Shown in pieces: positions 16,077-25,571 of a stretch of 64,000 nucleotides of DNA. The notes beneath the pieces are model-generated. The model did not search any database, was not told the origin of the DNA, and saw only the letters and a list, made by a program, of their open reading frames with translations. Made by a program: the position numbers and the translations under genes. The DNA is from Pelagibius sp048268885 (GTDB lineage: Bacteria > Pseudomonadota > Alphaproteobacteria > Kiloniellales > Kiloniellaceae), in the NCBI GenBank assembly GCA_048268885.1, contig JBLWUP010000011.1:1-64000 (forward strand), given 5' to 3'. Within the stretch, counting starts at the first letter, position 1; each line of letters starts with the position of its first letter.

Positions 16077-17438
16077 ATGAACCTCCATCACCTGCTGCAG
16101 GCGCGCGCCGCCGAGAACCGTCCGATCCGCATCGCCCTCATCGGCGCCGGCAAGTTCGGGTCCATGTTCCTGGCCCAGGCGCGGCTCACCCCCGGGTTCC
16201 ATGTCGCGATCATCGCCGACCTGAACGTCGAAAAGGCCCGCGAGTCCCTGAAGACCACCGGCTGGTCCGACGAGCAGTTCGGGGCCGGTGGGTTGGGCGA
16301 TGCGCTGAAGCACGGCAGCACCTGGGTGACCGACGACAGCGCGGCGATCTTCGCGGCGGCGGAGATCGAGGTGGTGATCGACGCCACCGGCCATCCGCCC
16401 GCCGGCATCCGCCACGCGCGCGCGGCGCGCCGGAACGGCAAGCACATGGTGATGGTGAACGTGGAGGCCGACGCCCTGGCCGGGCCGCTGCTGGCGGCGG
16501 AGGCGGCCAAGGCGGGTCTGGTCTACAGCCTCGCCTACGGCGACCAGCCGGCGCTTATCGCCGAGATGGTCGACTGGGCCCGGGCCTGCGGCTTTCCGGT
16601 GATCGCCGCCGGCAAGGGCACGAAGTATCTGCCCAGCTATCACGAATTGACCCCCGACGACGTCTGGGACCACTACGGCATCACCGCGGAGGAGGCCGCC
16701 AAGGGCGGCATGAACGCGCAGATGTTCAACTCCTTCATGGACGGCACCAAGTCGGCCATCGAGATGGCCGCCGTCGCCAACGCCTGCGGGCTCAGCCCCA
16801 CGCGCGACGGCCTGGAGTTCCCGCCGGTGTCCTGCGACGACCTTGCCGAGGTGCTGAAGCCGCGCGGGGAAGGCGGGGTGCTGGCGCACAAGGGCCAGGT
16901 GGAGGTGATCTCCAGCCTGGAGCGCGACGGCCGGGCCATCGAGCGCGACCTGCGCTGGGGCGTCTATGTGGTCTTCGAGGCGCCGTCGGACTATGCCAGG
17001 CGCTGCTTCCGGGAATACGGCCTTGCCACCGATTCCAGCGGGCGCTACGCGGCCATGTACAAGCCCTATCACCTGATCGGACTGGAACTCGGCATTTCCG
17101 TCGCCCATGCCGCCCTGCACGGCCAGCCGACCGGCACGGCGCGCGACTGGCGCGGCGACGTGGTGGCGACCGCCAAGCGCGACCTCAAGGCCGGCGAAAC
17201 CCTGGACGGCGAGGGCGGCTTCACGGTCTGGGGCAAGCTCAGTCCCGCCGCCGACTCCCTGGCCGCCGGGTCTCTGCCGCTCGGCCTGGCGCAGGGCGTG
17301 AAGCTCGCGCGTCCGGTGGCGCAGGGGCAGTGCCTCACCTGGGACGACGTGGTCATCGACGCGGAGGACGCCACCGTGGCCTGCCGCCGCGAGATGGAAC
17401 GGCACTTTGCCGCCGCGGTGGGGGCCGCCGCCGAGTAG
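16077..17438 (+). CDS. NAD(P)-dependent oxidoreductase with C-terminal SAF domain
   Basis: The product is 453 residues. The N-terminal Rossmann domain has IALIGAGKFGSMFLAQA (about 19-35) and resembles homoserine dehydrogenase or Gfo/Idh/MocA-type enzymes. The middle includes MVNVEADALAGP, KGTKYLPSYHELTPDDVW and FNSFMDGTKSAIEMAAVANA. The last 80 or so residues form an SAF domain (RDLKAGETLDGEGGFTVWGK), as in FlgA and sialic-acid synthase. Such proteins are often mislabelled as flagellar; the Rossmann part argues for a dehydrogenase. Substrate unknown. Confidence 0.82.
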   Translation: MNLHHLLQARAAENRPIRIALIGAGKFGSMFLAQARLTPGFHVAIIADLNVEKARESLKTTGWSDEQFGAGGLGDALKHGSTWVTDDSAAIFAAAEIEVVIDATGHPPAGIRHARAARRNGKHMVMVNVEADALAGPLLAAEAAKAGLVYSLAYGDQPALIAEMVDWARACGFPVIAAGKGTKYLPSYHELTPDDVWDHYGITAEEAAKGGMNAQMFNSFMDGTKSAIEMAAVANACGLSPTRDGLEFPPVSCDDLAEVLKPRGEGGVLAHKGQVEVISSLERDGRAIERDLRWGVYVVFEAPSDYARRCFREYGLATDSSGRYAAMYKPYHLIGLELGISVAHAALHGQPTGTARDWRGDVVATAKRDLKAGETLDGEGGFTVWGKLSPAADSLAAGSLPLGLAQGVKLARPVAQGQCLTWDDVVIDAEDATVACRREMERHFAAAVGAAAE

Positions 17439-17456
17439 GGGCGCCGCCGAGTAGGG
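17427..17456 (+). repeat. tandem duplication of 16 bases across the stop codon
   Basis: GCCGCCGAGTAGGG occurs at 17427-17440, including the TAG stop of the SAF-domain gene, and again at 17443-17456, with a period of 16. This is most simply a replication-slippage duplication. It does not alter the protein because the first TAG is kept. Confidence 0.75.
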
Positions 17457-17676
17457 ACGCAGTTGCGCCTCCCGCCACCTCTAAATTGCCGATCCGGGCG
17501 CCTTCTTTCCGCCGGCGACTGTGCCGACGGTGTGGCAATCCCCACCGCGCCTCTTCCCCGCCGGCGCCACACTGGGGCCATGTTCGGAACCATCCGAACC
17601 GCTCCGGTGTTGGCTTCCTGTCATCAAAATCCCGATGGACCGCCGCGCCGGAGCCGAGGAAGAGGAGGCGCCAGCC

Positions 17677-18030
17677 ATGCGCAAGACCACAGCAACTCAG
17701 ACCTATCGCCGCGGCACTGCGGCCGCCTTCCTGTCCCTGGCCGCCGCGCTGGCTCTCTTCGGTCAGCCGGCCGCCGCCCAAGCGGCTTCCGGGCAGCCCT
17801 CCACCTGCGGGGCGCGTGAGGCGCTTCTGGAGCGGCTTTCCGCCCGTTACGAAGAGCAGCCGGTCAGCCTGGGGGTCACCGCCACCGGCAGCCTGCTGGA
17901 GGTGCTGGCCAGTCCTTCGGGCTCCTGGACCATCATCGTCACGGTGCCCGGCGGCCCGACCTGCCTGGTGAGTTCCGGCGAGGGCTGGCGCAACGCGCCG
18001 GTCCAGCTTGCCGAGGAGCCGGCGGTCTAG
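17677..18030 (+). CDS. small secreted protein of unknown function
   Basis: The product is 117 residues. A basic start and hydrophobic core (about 12-35: RRGTAAAFLSLAAALALFG) ending in AAAQA form a signal peptide. The mature part is about 80 residues with LLERLSARYEEQPVSLGV, SPSGSWTIIVTVPGG and two cysteines (CGAREA and TCLVSS) that could form a disulfide in the periplasm. I chose ATG at 17677 with AGAGGAGGC at 17661-17669 as RBS. The pattern is one I have met as a conserved alphaproteobacterial hypothetical protein. No function assigned. Confidence 0.72.
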   Translation: MRKTTATQTYRRGTAAAFLSLAAALALFGQPAAAQAASGQPSTCGAREALLERLSARYEEQPVSLGVTATGSLLEVLASPSGSWTIIVTVPGGPTCLVSSGEGWRNAPVQLAEEPAV

Positions 18031-18045
18031 CCTCCGTCCGGCTTT

Positions 18046-18747
18046 CTAGGCCGCCGTCTCGAAGGCGGGGACGGAGCGGGCGAGGCCGCCGAAGAGATCG
18101 AGCATGAGCGCCCGCCAGGTTCGCAGCGCCGTGTCCTCGGCGCCGAGCAGATCCACGTCGCAGACCGAGCGCGCCAACTGAAATTCCCCGAAGACAAGGT
18201 AGTCGGCATAGGCCGGGCGTTCGCCGCAGAGAAAGGACGTCTCCGCCAGCCGCTGGCGCAGCGGCTCCAGCACCGGGTCGAGCGCTTCCAGCAGCGCCGC
18301 GCGGCGCACCGCCAGCTGCTCCATGGTCATGCCGAACTTCGCCTCCCGCGTCTGCCGGTAGTAGGCGCGGTCGTCGGGCAGCGCCACCGCCAGGACGTAG
18401 GGCGCCAGGATCGGCGACAGGGCTTTCTGCAGGCCGTGATCCACCCAGTGATTGATCACCCGTGACAGGGCGCGGCCGCCGGGGCCGTCGAACAGGCTCG
18501 GCGTGTCCGGATAGTTGTCCTCCAGATGGCAGGCGATGGCCCAGCTGTCGGCGACCACGGCGTCCCCGTCCACCAGCACCGGCACCTTGGTCTGGCCACT
18601 GAAGGCGACCTTGTCGCCCTCGGTGAACTTCAGCGCGCGGGTTTCCGGCGTCAGGCCCTTGTGGGCGAGGGCCAGGCGCGCGCGCCAGCAAAAGGGGCTG
18701 GGCCGCCGGTCGTCGGCGCAGAGCCGTTCATAGAGAACCAGGGACAT
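18046..18747 (-). CDS. glutathione S-transferase family protein
   Basis: The product is 233 residues with an N-terminal thioredoxin-like domain (LVLYERLCADDRRPSPFCWR, then TKVPVLVDGDAVVADSWAI) and an all-helical C-terminal domain (FLCGERPAYADYLVFGEFQ). The PSPFCWR motif places a cysteine near the usual catalytic position, like beta/omega-type or Ure2p-like GSTs. I chose ATG at 18747; the longer frame lacks similarity. It is divergent from the EamA transporter gene with about 220 bases between. Confidence 0.9.
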   Translation of the reverse strand: MSLVLYERLCADDRRPSPFCWRARLALAHKGLTPETRALKFTEGDKVAFSGQTKVPVLVDGDAVVADSWAIACHLEDNYPDTPSLFDGPGGRALSRVINHWVDHGLQKALSPILAPYVLAVALPDDRAYYRQTREAKFGMTMEQLAVRRAALLEALDPVLEPLRQRLAETSFLCGERPAYADYLVFGEFQLARSVCDVDLLGAEDTALRTWRALMLDLFGGLARSVPAFETAA

Positions 18748-18970
18748 GGCTGTCCTTGCGGTGGAACTGACGCAAGCATGGTGACCGAGGCGCCGCCGGC
18801 TGCCAAGGCCAGTCGTCCCTGTCCCCCGCCGTCCCCGCCGGAAATTGTTGGCAGACAATGCATTTCTTGTCGGTCTTTCCGGCGCCGGGCTATGCTGGCG
18901 GCGGTTTTCCCGCCACAGTCCTCACAATCCGCCTCGATCCCGAGACGCCAGCGGAAGGCGCCCGCCGCCC

Positions 18971-19915
18971 ATGCGCAACTCGCCCCCACTAAATTCGCCC
19001 CCGTTCACCTCGCCGGGGTTCAACCTGGGTCTCTACGGCGCCACGGTGCTGTTCTGGGGCACGACCTGGATCGCCATAAAATACCAGGTTGGGCCCGTGG
19101 CGCCGGAGCTGTCGGTCGCCTACCGCTTCACCATCGCCGCGGCCGTGGTCTTCCTCTGGGCGCTGGCCGCGCGTCAGCGCCTGCGCTTCGGGGGCCGCGT
19201 CCACCTGCTGCTGGCGGTGATGGGCCTCTGCATGTTCTCCTTCAACTTCTACTTCTTCTACCAGGCCGCGGCCTTCGTGACCTCCGGGCTGCTGGCGGTG
19301 ATCTTCTCCATGACGGTGGTGCTGAACATCATCAACGGGCGGATCCTGCTCGGCCGCCGCGCGGCGCCGCGCACGCTCCTGGCCGCCGCGCTGGGCGTCG
19401 CCGGCATCATGGTGCTGTTCTGGCCGGACATCAGGCGCTTCGATCTGGCCGACGACGGCAGCCTCGGCCTGCTGCTGGCGCTGGCCGGCACGTTCTGCTT
19501 CTCGCTCGGCAACATCGCCTCCGCCCGCGCCCAGATGCTCGGGCTGCCGGTGCTGTCCTGCAACGCCTGGGGCATGGCCTACGGCGCGCTGGCGATGTAC
19601 GCCGTGGCGCTGCTCGGCGGCGCGGTCTTCGTCTTCGACCCGGCGCTGGCCTACGTGACCGGGCTGTTCTATCTCGCGCTCTGCGGGTCGGTCCTCGCCT
19701 TCGGCGCCTATCTGACCCTGTTGGGGCGCATCGGCGCCGACCGCGCGGCCTACGCCACGGTGCTCTTTCCGCTGGTGGCCCTGGCCATCTCCACCGTGGT
19801 GGAAGACTATGTCTGGACGCCCACGGCGCTGCTCGGCGTTGCCCTGGTGCTGGCCGGCAATCTGCTGGTGCTGTTGCGCCGGCGGGGACCCGTGCCGCAG
19901 GCCGCCGGTGACTGA
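18971..19915 (+). CDS. DMT-superfamily transporter, EamA family
   Basis: The product is 314 residues with ten predicted membrane helices in two EamA repeats. The N-terminal repeat begins GATVLFWGTTWIAIKYQVG and the second begins near LLLALAGTFCFSLGNIASA. Members export amino acids or other metabolites. I chose ATG at 18971, as upstream residues are not family-like. It lies 15 bases before an SDR gene. Substrate unknown. Confidence 0.88.
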   Translation: MRNSPPLNSPPFTSPGFNLGLYGATVLFWGTTWIAIKYQVGPVAPELSVAYRFTIAAAVVFLWALAARQRLRFGGRVHLLLAVMGLCMFSFNFYFFYQAAAFVTSGLLAVIFSMTVVLNIINGRILLGRRAAPRTLLAAALGVAGIMVLFWPDIRRFDLADDGSLGLLLALAGTFCFSLGNIASARAQMLGLPVLSCNAWGMAYGALAMYAVALLGGAVFVFDPALAYVTGLFYLALCGSVLAFGAYLTLLGRIGADRAAYATVLFPLVALAISTVVEDYVWTPTALLGVALVLAGNLLVLLRRRGPVPQAAGD

Positions 19916-19930
19916 ACGGGAGAGTTTTTG

Positions 19931-20677
19931 ATGTTGGGGACTTTACTTGTGACCGGCGGCGGCCGGGGGATCGGTGCCGCGGTGGCGCGGCTCGGCGCCG
20001 CGGCCGGCTATACGGTCTGTGTGAATTACCGCAGCAACGCCGTCGCCGCCGAAGCGGTGGTCAGCGAGATTGAGGAAGCCGGCGGCCGCGCCCTGGCGGT
20101 GCAGGCCGACGTCGCGCGCGAAGAGGACGTGGAAAAGCTTTTCACGACCGTCGATGCGGAACTGCCGCCGCTGACGGCGTTGGTGAACAACGCGGGCATC
20201 ACCGGGCGCGTCGGAAGACTGGAAGACGTTTCCAATGAAACGCTGCGCGACGTCATGGAGCTGAACGTGCTGGGCGTCATCTGGTGCTGCCAGGCGGCGG
20301 TCAGGCGCATGGCGCAGCGCCACGGCGGCAAGGGCGGGGCCATCGTGAACATCTCCTCCGGCGCGGCGACGCTGGGCAGTCCCGACACCTTCGTCTGGTA
20401 CGCCGCCTCCAAGGGCGCCGTCGATACGCTGACCCTGGGCCTGGCGCTGGAGAACGCGCGCGACGGCCTGCGCGTGAACGCGGTGGCGCCGGGTCTCATC
20501 CGCACCGATCTGCACGTCGATTCTGGCATGCCGGATCGCCTGGAGACCATGCCGGCGCAGACGCCCATGGGCCGGCCCGGCGAGCCGGAGGAGATCGCCG
20601 AGGCGGTGCTCTGGCTGCTGGGCGACAAGGCCTCCTTCACCAACGGCGCCGTGCTGCGAGTGACGGGGGGGCGTTGA
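19931..20677 (+). CDS. short-chain dehydrogenase/reductase (FabG-like)
   Basis: The product is 248 residues of the classical SDR family. It has VTGGGRGIG (7-15) for NAD(P), NNAGITGRVG, NISSGAATLG with the catalytic Ser, WYAASKGAV with Tyr and Lys, and the C-terminal VTGGR. GGAGAG sits 6 bases before ATG 19931. The substrate cannot be read from sequence; an acyl or sugar substrate is possible. Confidence 0.88.
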   Translation: MLGTLLVTGGGRGIGAAVARLGAAAGYTVCVNYRSNAVAAEAVVSEIEEAGGRALAVQADVAREEDVEKLFTTVDAELPPLTALVNNAGITGRVGRLEDVSNETLRDVMELNVLGVIWCCQAAVRRMAQRHGGKGGAIVNISSGAATLGSPDTFVWYAASKGAVDTLTLGLALENARDGLRVNAVAPGLIRTDLHVDSGMPDRLETMPAQTPMGRPGEPEEIAEAVLWLLGDKASFTNGAVLRVTGGR

Positions 20678-20744
20678 CGGGCGGGCGCTGAACGCTCTCA
20701 AGGGAGCTTTCCAGAACGCGGGCTTTGCCGTAAACAACGGCGCC

Positions 20745-21896
20745 ATGGGGCAGGGCTCGACACCAGACGACGAACAGCCGGCAGGGCCGCTGGCGGCCTA
20801 CCGCGCGCTGCGCCGCGAGGGCGAGCTGCGCCACGATGCCGGGCAGCTGCTGGCGGCGGAGAAGCTGCAGTCCCTGCACAACGCCCTGCGCGGCTACAAG
20901 CCCGCCGGCGGGGGCGGCGGCTGGAAGGCCCGCCTCGGCCTGTCGCGGCGCCGCGAGGAACCGCCCCAGGGGCTCTACATCTTCGGCAGCGTCGGCACCG
21001 GCAAGTCGATGCTGATGGACATCTTCTTCGACAGCGCGCCCCTGGAGAAGAAGCGCCGGGTCCACTTCCACGCCTTCATGCAGGAGGTGCAGGAGCGCCT
21101 GCACGCCTGGCGCCAGGACCCGGCCAACAAGGGCAAAGCCGACCCCCTGCCGATTATCGCCGAAGCACTGGCCGACGAGGCCTGGCTGCTGTGCTTCGAC
21201 GAGTTCCACGTGGTCAATATCGCCGACGCGATGATCCTCGGCCGCCTCTTCGAGACCCTCTTCGCGGCGGGCGTGGTGGTGGTCGCCACCTCCAACTGGC
21301 CGCCGGACCGCCTCTACGAGGGCGGCCTGCAGCGCGAGCGCTTCCAGCCCTTCATCGATCTGGTGAAAGAGCGCCTCGACGTGCTGGAGCTGGACAGCGG
21401 CGTCGACTACCGCCTGCAGCGCCTGAAGGACATCACCGTCTACCACGCGCCGCTCGGCCCGCGCGCCGACAAGGCGCTCGACAAGGCTTTTGCCGAGCTG
21501 ACCGAGGGCGCCACGCCCGCGCCCGACAGCGTGATCTACAAGGGGCGGGAGATCCCCGTGCCGCTGGCCGCGCGCGGCGTGGCGCGCTTTTCCTTCGCCG
21601 AACTCTGCGAAAAGCCGCTGGGCCCCGGCGACTACCTGGCCATCGCCGGGCTGTATCACACCCTGGTGCTGTCCGGCGTGCCGACGCTCTCGGCGGAGAA
21701 CCGCAACGAGGCGCGCCGCTTCATGACGCTCATCGACGCGCTTTACGAGCACCGCGTGAAGCTGGTCGTTTCGGCCGCGGCGCCGCCCGAACGGCTCTAT
21801 CCCAGCGGCGACGGCGCCGTGGAATTCCAGCGCACCGTCAGCCGACTGCAGGAGATGCGTTCGGCCGATTACATCGGCAAGGCGCATATGACGTGA
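20745..21896 (+). CDS. zapE: cell division protein ZapE (AFG1-family ATPase)
   Basis: ZapE is a cytoplasmic ATPase that acts at the division site under some conditions; AFG1 homologues act in mitochondrial protein quality control. The product is 383 residues with Walker A GSVGTGKSMLMD, Walker B LLCFDEFHV, and later ATSNWPPDRLYEGGLQRERF and RFSFAELCEKPLGPGDY. Its place directly before mdh-sucCDAB is a common alphaproteobacterial arrangement. The mdh start is 200 bases on, so mdh may have its own promoter. Confidence 0.93.
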   Translation: MGQGSTPDDEQPAGPLAAYRALRREGELRHDAGQLLAAEKLQSLHNALRGYKPAGGGGGWKARLGLSRRREEPPQGLYIFGSVGTGKSMLMDIFFDSAPLEKKRRVHFHAFMQEVQERLHAWRQDPANKGKADPLPIIAEALADEAWLLCFDEFHVVNIADAMILGRLFETLFAAGVVVVATSNWPPDRLYEGGLQRERFQPFIDLVKERLDVLELDSGVDYRLQRLKDITVYHAPLGPRADKALDKAFAELTEGATPAPDSVIYKGREIPVPLAARGVARFSFAELCEKPLGPGDYLAIAGLYHTLVLSGVPTLSAENRNEARRFMTLIDALYEHRVKLVVSAAAPPERLYPSGDGAVEFQRTVSRLQEMRSADYIGKAHMT

Positions 21897-22096
21897 CGCT
21901 AATGACCCTGTGAACGATTTAGCGGCCTTGTCGCCTTGCTACGGCTGCTGAATCGCGCTAGGAAACGCGACGATGCCGCAGCGCAAACAGAACGGCGACG
22001 GCATCCAAAGGTTCTGCCGGGAGCCTTCTTGCGGGCTTCCGTTTTTGCAGGGCTTCCATTTCGTGACCGCTCACACCGATGGGGGAAACTAGAAAC

Positions 22097-23125
22097 ATGG
22101 CTCGCAACAAGATCGCGCTGGTCGGCGCCGGCAACATCGGCGGCACTTTGGCGCTGCTGGCCGGCTTGAAGGAACTGGGCGACGTCGTCCTCTTCGACAT
22201 CATCGACGGCGTGCCCCAGGGCAAGGCGCTGGATCTTGCCGAGTCGACCCCGGTGGAAGGCTTCGACGCCAAGTTCGCGGGCGCCAGCAGCTACGCGGCG
22301 ATCAAGGGCGCGGACGTGGTCATCGTCACCGCCGGCGTGGCGCGCAAGCCGGGCATGAGCCGCGATGACCTGCTGGCCATCAACATCAAGGTGATGAACG
22401 CGGTGGGCGAGGGCATCAAGAAGAACTGCCCGAACGCCTTCGTGATCTGCATCACCAACCCGCTGGACGCCATGGTCTGGGTGCTGCAGCAGGCCAGCGG
22501 CCTGCCCGCCCACAAGGTGGTGGGCATGGCCGGCGTGCTGGACTCGGCGCGCTTCCGCTACTTCCTGGCCGAGGAAATGAACGTCTCGGTGGAAGACGTC
22601 AGCGCCTTCGTGCTGGGCGGCCACGGCGACACCATGGTGCCGATGGTGCGCTATTCCACCGTCGCCGGCGTTCCCCTGCCGGACCTCATCAAGATGGGCT
22701 GGCTCACCAAGAAGCGCCTCGACGAGATCGTGCAGCGCACCCGCGACGGCGGCGCCGAGATCGTCGGTCTGCTGAAGACCGGCTCGGCCTTCTACGCGCC
22801 GGCCTCCTCGGCCATCCTCATGGCCGAGTCCTACCTGAAGGACAAAAAGCGGGTGCTGCCCTGCGCGGCCCACCTGTCCGGCCAGTACGGCATCAAGAAC
22901 CTCTACGTCGGCGTGCCGACGGTGATCGGCGCCAAGGGCGTGGAGCGCATCGTCGAACTGGAGCTGAGCAAGGCCGAGCAGAAGATGCTCGACAAGTCGG
23001 TGGGCGCGGTCTCCGGGCTGGTCGACACCTGCAAGGACATGATGAAGAGCGCGCCAGCTCAAAAGGCCGCCGCGAAGAAGTCGTCAACTAAAAAGACCAG
23101 TAAGAAAGCAGCGAAGAAGAAGTAG
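22097..23125 (+). CDS. mdh: malate dehydrogenase with lysine-rich C-terminal extension
   Basis: Mdh oxidises malate to oxaloacetate with NAD in the TCA cycle. The product is 342 residues of the LDH-like type: GAGNIGGTLA near the start, TAGVARKPGMSRDDLL, ITNPLDAM, and GGHGDTMVPMVRYS with the catalytic His. The usual protein ends near residue 320 (SGLVDTCKDM). Here a further tail of about 22 residues rich in K, A and S follows (APAQKAAAKKSSTKKTSKKA). Start ATG 22097 gives MARNKIALVGAG, as in homologues. A strong terminator lies 50 bases after the stop, so mdh is not simply part of the suc transcript. Confidence 0.95.
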   Translation: MARNKIALVGAGNIGGTLALLAGLKELGDVVLFDIIDGVPQGKALDLAESTPVEGFDAKFAGASSYAAIKGADVVIVTAGVARKPGMSRDDLLAINIKVMNAVGEGIKKNCPNAFVICITNPLDAMVWVLQQASGLPAHKVVGMAGVLDSARFRYFLAEEMNVSVEDVSAFVLGGHGDTMVPMVRYSTVAGVPLPDLIKMGWLTKKRLDEIVQRTRDGGAEIVGLLKTGSAFYAPASSAILMAESYLKDKKRVLPCAAHLSGQYGIKNLYVGVPTVIGAKGVERIVELELSKAEQKMLDKSVGAVSGLVDTCKDMMKSAPAQKAAAKKSSTKKTSKKAAKKK

Positions 23126-23175
23126 TTAGGATTCCAGCGGTCTTTCGCGACTGGATTGAAATAAAGCCCAGAACT

Positions 23176-23208
23176 GGGCCGATTTTCGGACCGAAAAACG
23201 GCCCTTTT
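23176..23208 (+). terminator. intrinsic terminator after mdh
   Basis: GGGCCG (23176-23181) pairs with CGGCCC (23199-23204), and inside this TTTTCGG pairs with CCGAAAA, giving about 13 bp with small mismatches, followed by TTTT (23205-23208). The place, just after mdh and before the suc leader, fits Rho-independent termination. Confidence 0.75.
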
Positions 23209-23284
23209 CAAGGTCTTCGCCAGGTTGCGCTGAGGGTGTGGGGTGATAAGGTAGCGCGGGTCCCGGACAACGCTCGAACATAGC

Positions 23285-23332
23285 GATCCCGGCGGTTACG
23301 CCGGCCCGACAGGGATCCGGCGGCAACGCCGG
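23285..23332 (+). promoter_or_regulatory. paired hairpins in the sucC leader (candidate cis-regulatory RNA)
   Basis: Two near-identical hairpins stand 28 bases apart: CCGGCG-GTTA-CGCCGG (23289-23304) and CCGGCG-GCAA-CGCCGG (23317-23332), the latter with a GNRA loop. GATCCC (23285-23290) can also pair with GGGATC (23312-23317), which uses bases of both hairpins, so alternative folds exist. They lie 109 bases before sucC and after the mdh terminator. I do not recognise a known riboswitch class; a possible upstream promoter is TTGCGC at about 23225 with TAAGGT. Confidence 0.4.
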
Positions 23333-23441
23333 AGGATGGCCAAGGTGACGGCGCGGGTTTCACGCAAATACACGAACGAACACTTGGGAATGCCCTGTCC
23401 GGTATGCCTGATCTTCACCAACCAAACTGAAGCGACGGTCA

Positions 23442-24637
<1,196 letters not shown>

Positions 24638-24638
<1 letters not shown>

Positions 24639-25510
24639 TGTCTGTGATGGTCGATAAGAACACCAAAGTCATCTGCCAGGGTTTCACCGGCGCGCAGGGC
24701 ACCTTCCACTCCGAGCAGGCCATCGCCTACGGCACCAAGATGGTCGGCGGCGTGACCCCCGGCAAGGGCGGGACCACCCACCTGGACCTGCCGGTTTTCG
24801 ATACGGTGGCGGACGCGGTTGAAAAGACCGGTGCGAATGCTAGCGTTATCTACGTGCCGCCGCCCTTTGCCGGCGACGCGATTCTGGAGGCTATTGACGC
24901 CGAGGTTGAACTGATCGTCTGCATCACCGAAGGCATTCCCGTGCTCGACATGGTGAAGGTGAAGCGCGCGCTGGAAGGGGCCCCCTCCCGGCTCATCGGG
25001 CCGAACTGCCCGGGCATCATCACCCCGGACGAGTGCAAGATCGGCATCATGCCGGGCCACATCCACGCGGCCGGCAAGATCGGGGTTGTGTCGCGCTCCG
25101 GCACACTTACGTATGAGGCCGTGGCCCAGACCACGGCGGCCGGCCTGGGTCAGACCACCTGCGTGGGCATCGGGGGCGATCCGGTGAACGGCACGAATTT
25201 CATCGATTGCCTCGACGCCTTCCTTGCCGATCCCAAGACCGAAGGTATCATCATGATCGGTGAGATCGGGGGGACCGCCGAGGAAGAGGCGGCAGAATTT
25301 TACCGGGCGTCAAAGGTTAAGAAACCTATCTGTGGTTTCATCGCCGGTGTTACGGCGCCTCCGGGACGCCGCATGGGCCATGCCGGGGCGATTATCGCCG
25401 GCGGCAAGGGCGGTGCCGGCGACAAGATTGAGGCTTTGAAGTCGGCCGGTTTCCTGGTTGCGGATTCACCGGCCAGTCTAGGTTCGACCATGCTGCAAGC
25501 CATGGGGTAG
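24638..25510 (+). CDS. sucD: succinyl-CoA synthetase alpha subunit
   Basis: SucD binds CoA and carries the phosphohistidine intermediate. The product is 290 residues: MSVMVDKNTKVICQGFTGAQ as in E. coli (start at 24638 inside TAATG), the CoA-binding GGVTPGKGG, GPNCPGII, and the active His in PPGRRMGHAGAIIAGGKG. Codon choice from about 24790 to 25500 is somewhat less GC-rich than the neighbours (for example TCTGTGGTTTC), which may only be local drift. Confidence 0.97.
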
Positions 25511-25571
25511 CAGCGCTTTATGCGGAAGGCGGCCTGGGGTCGGGTTCGCCCGGCCCAGGCCGGGAAAGTCC

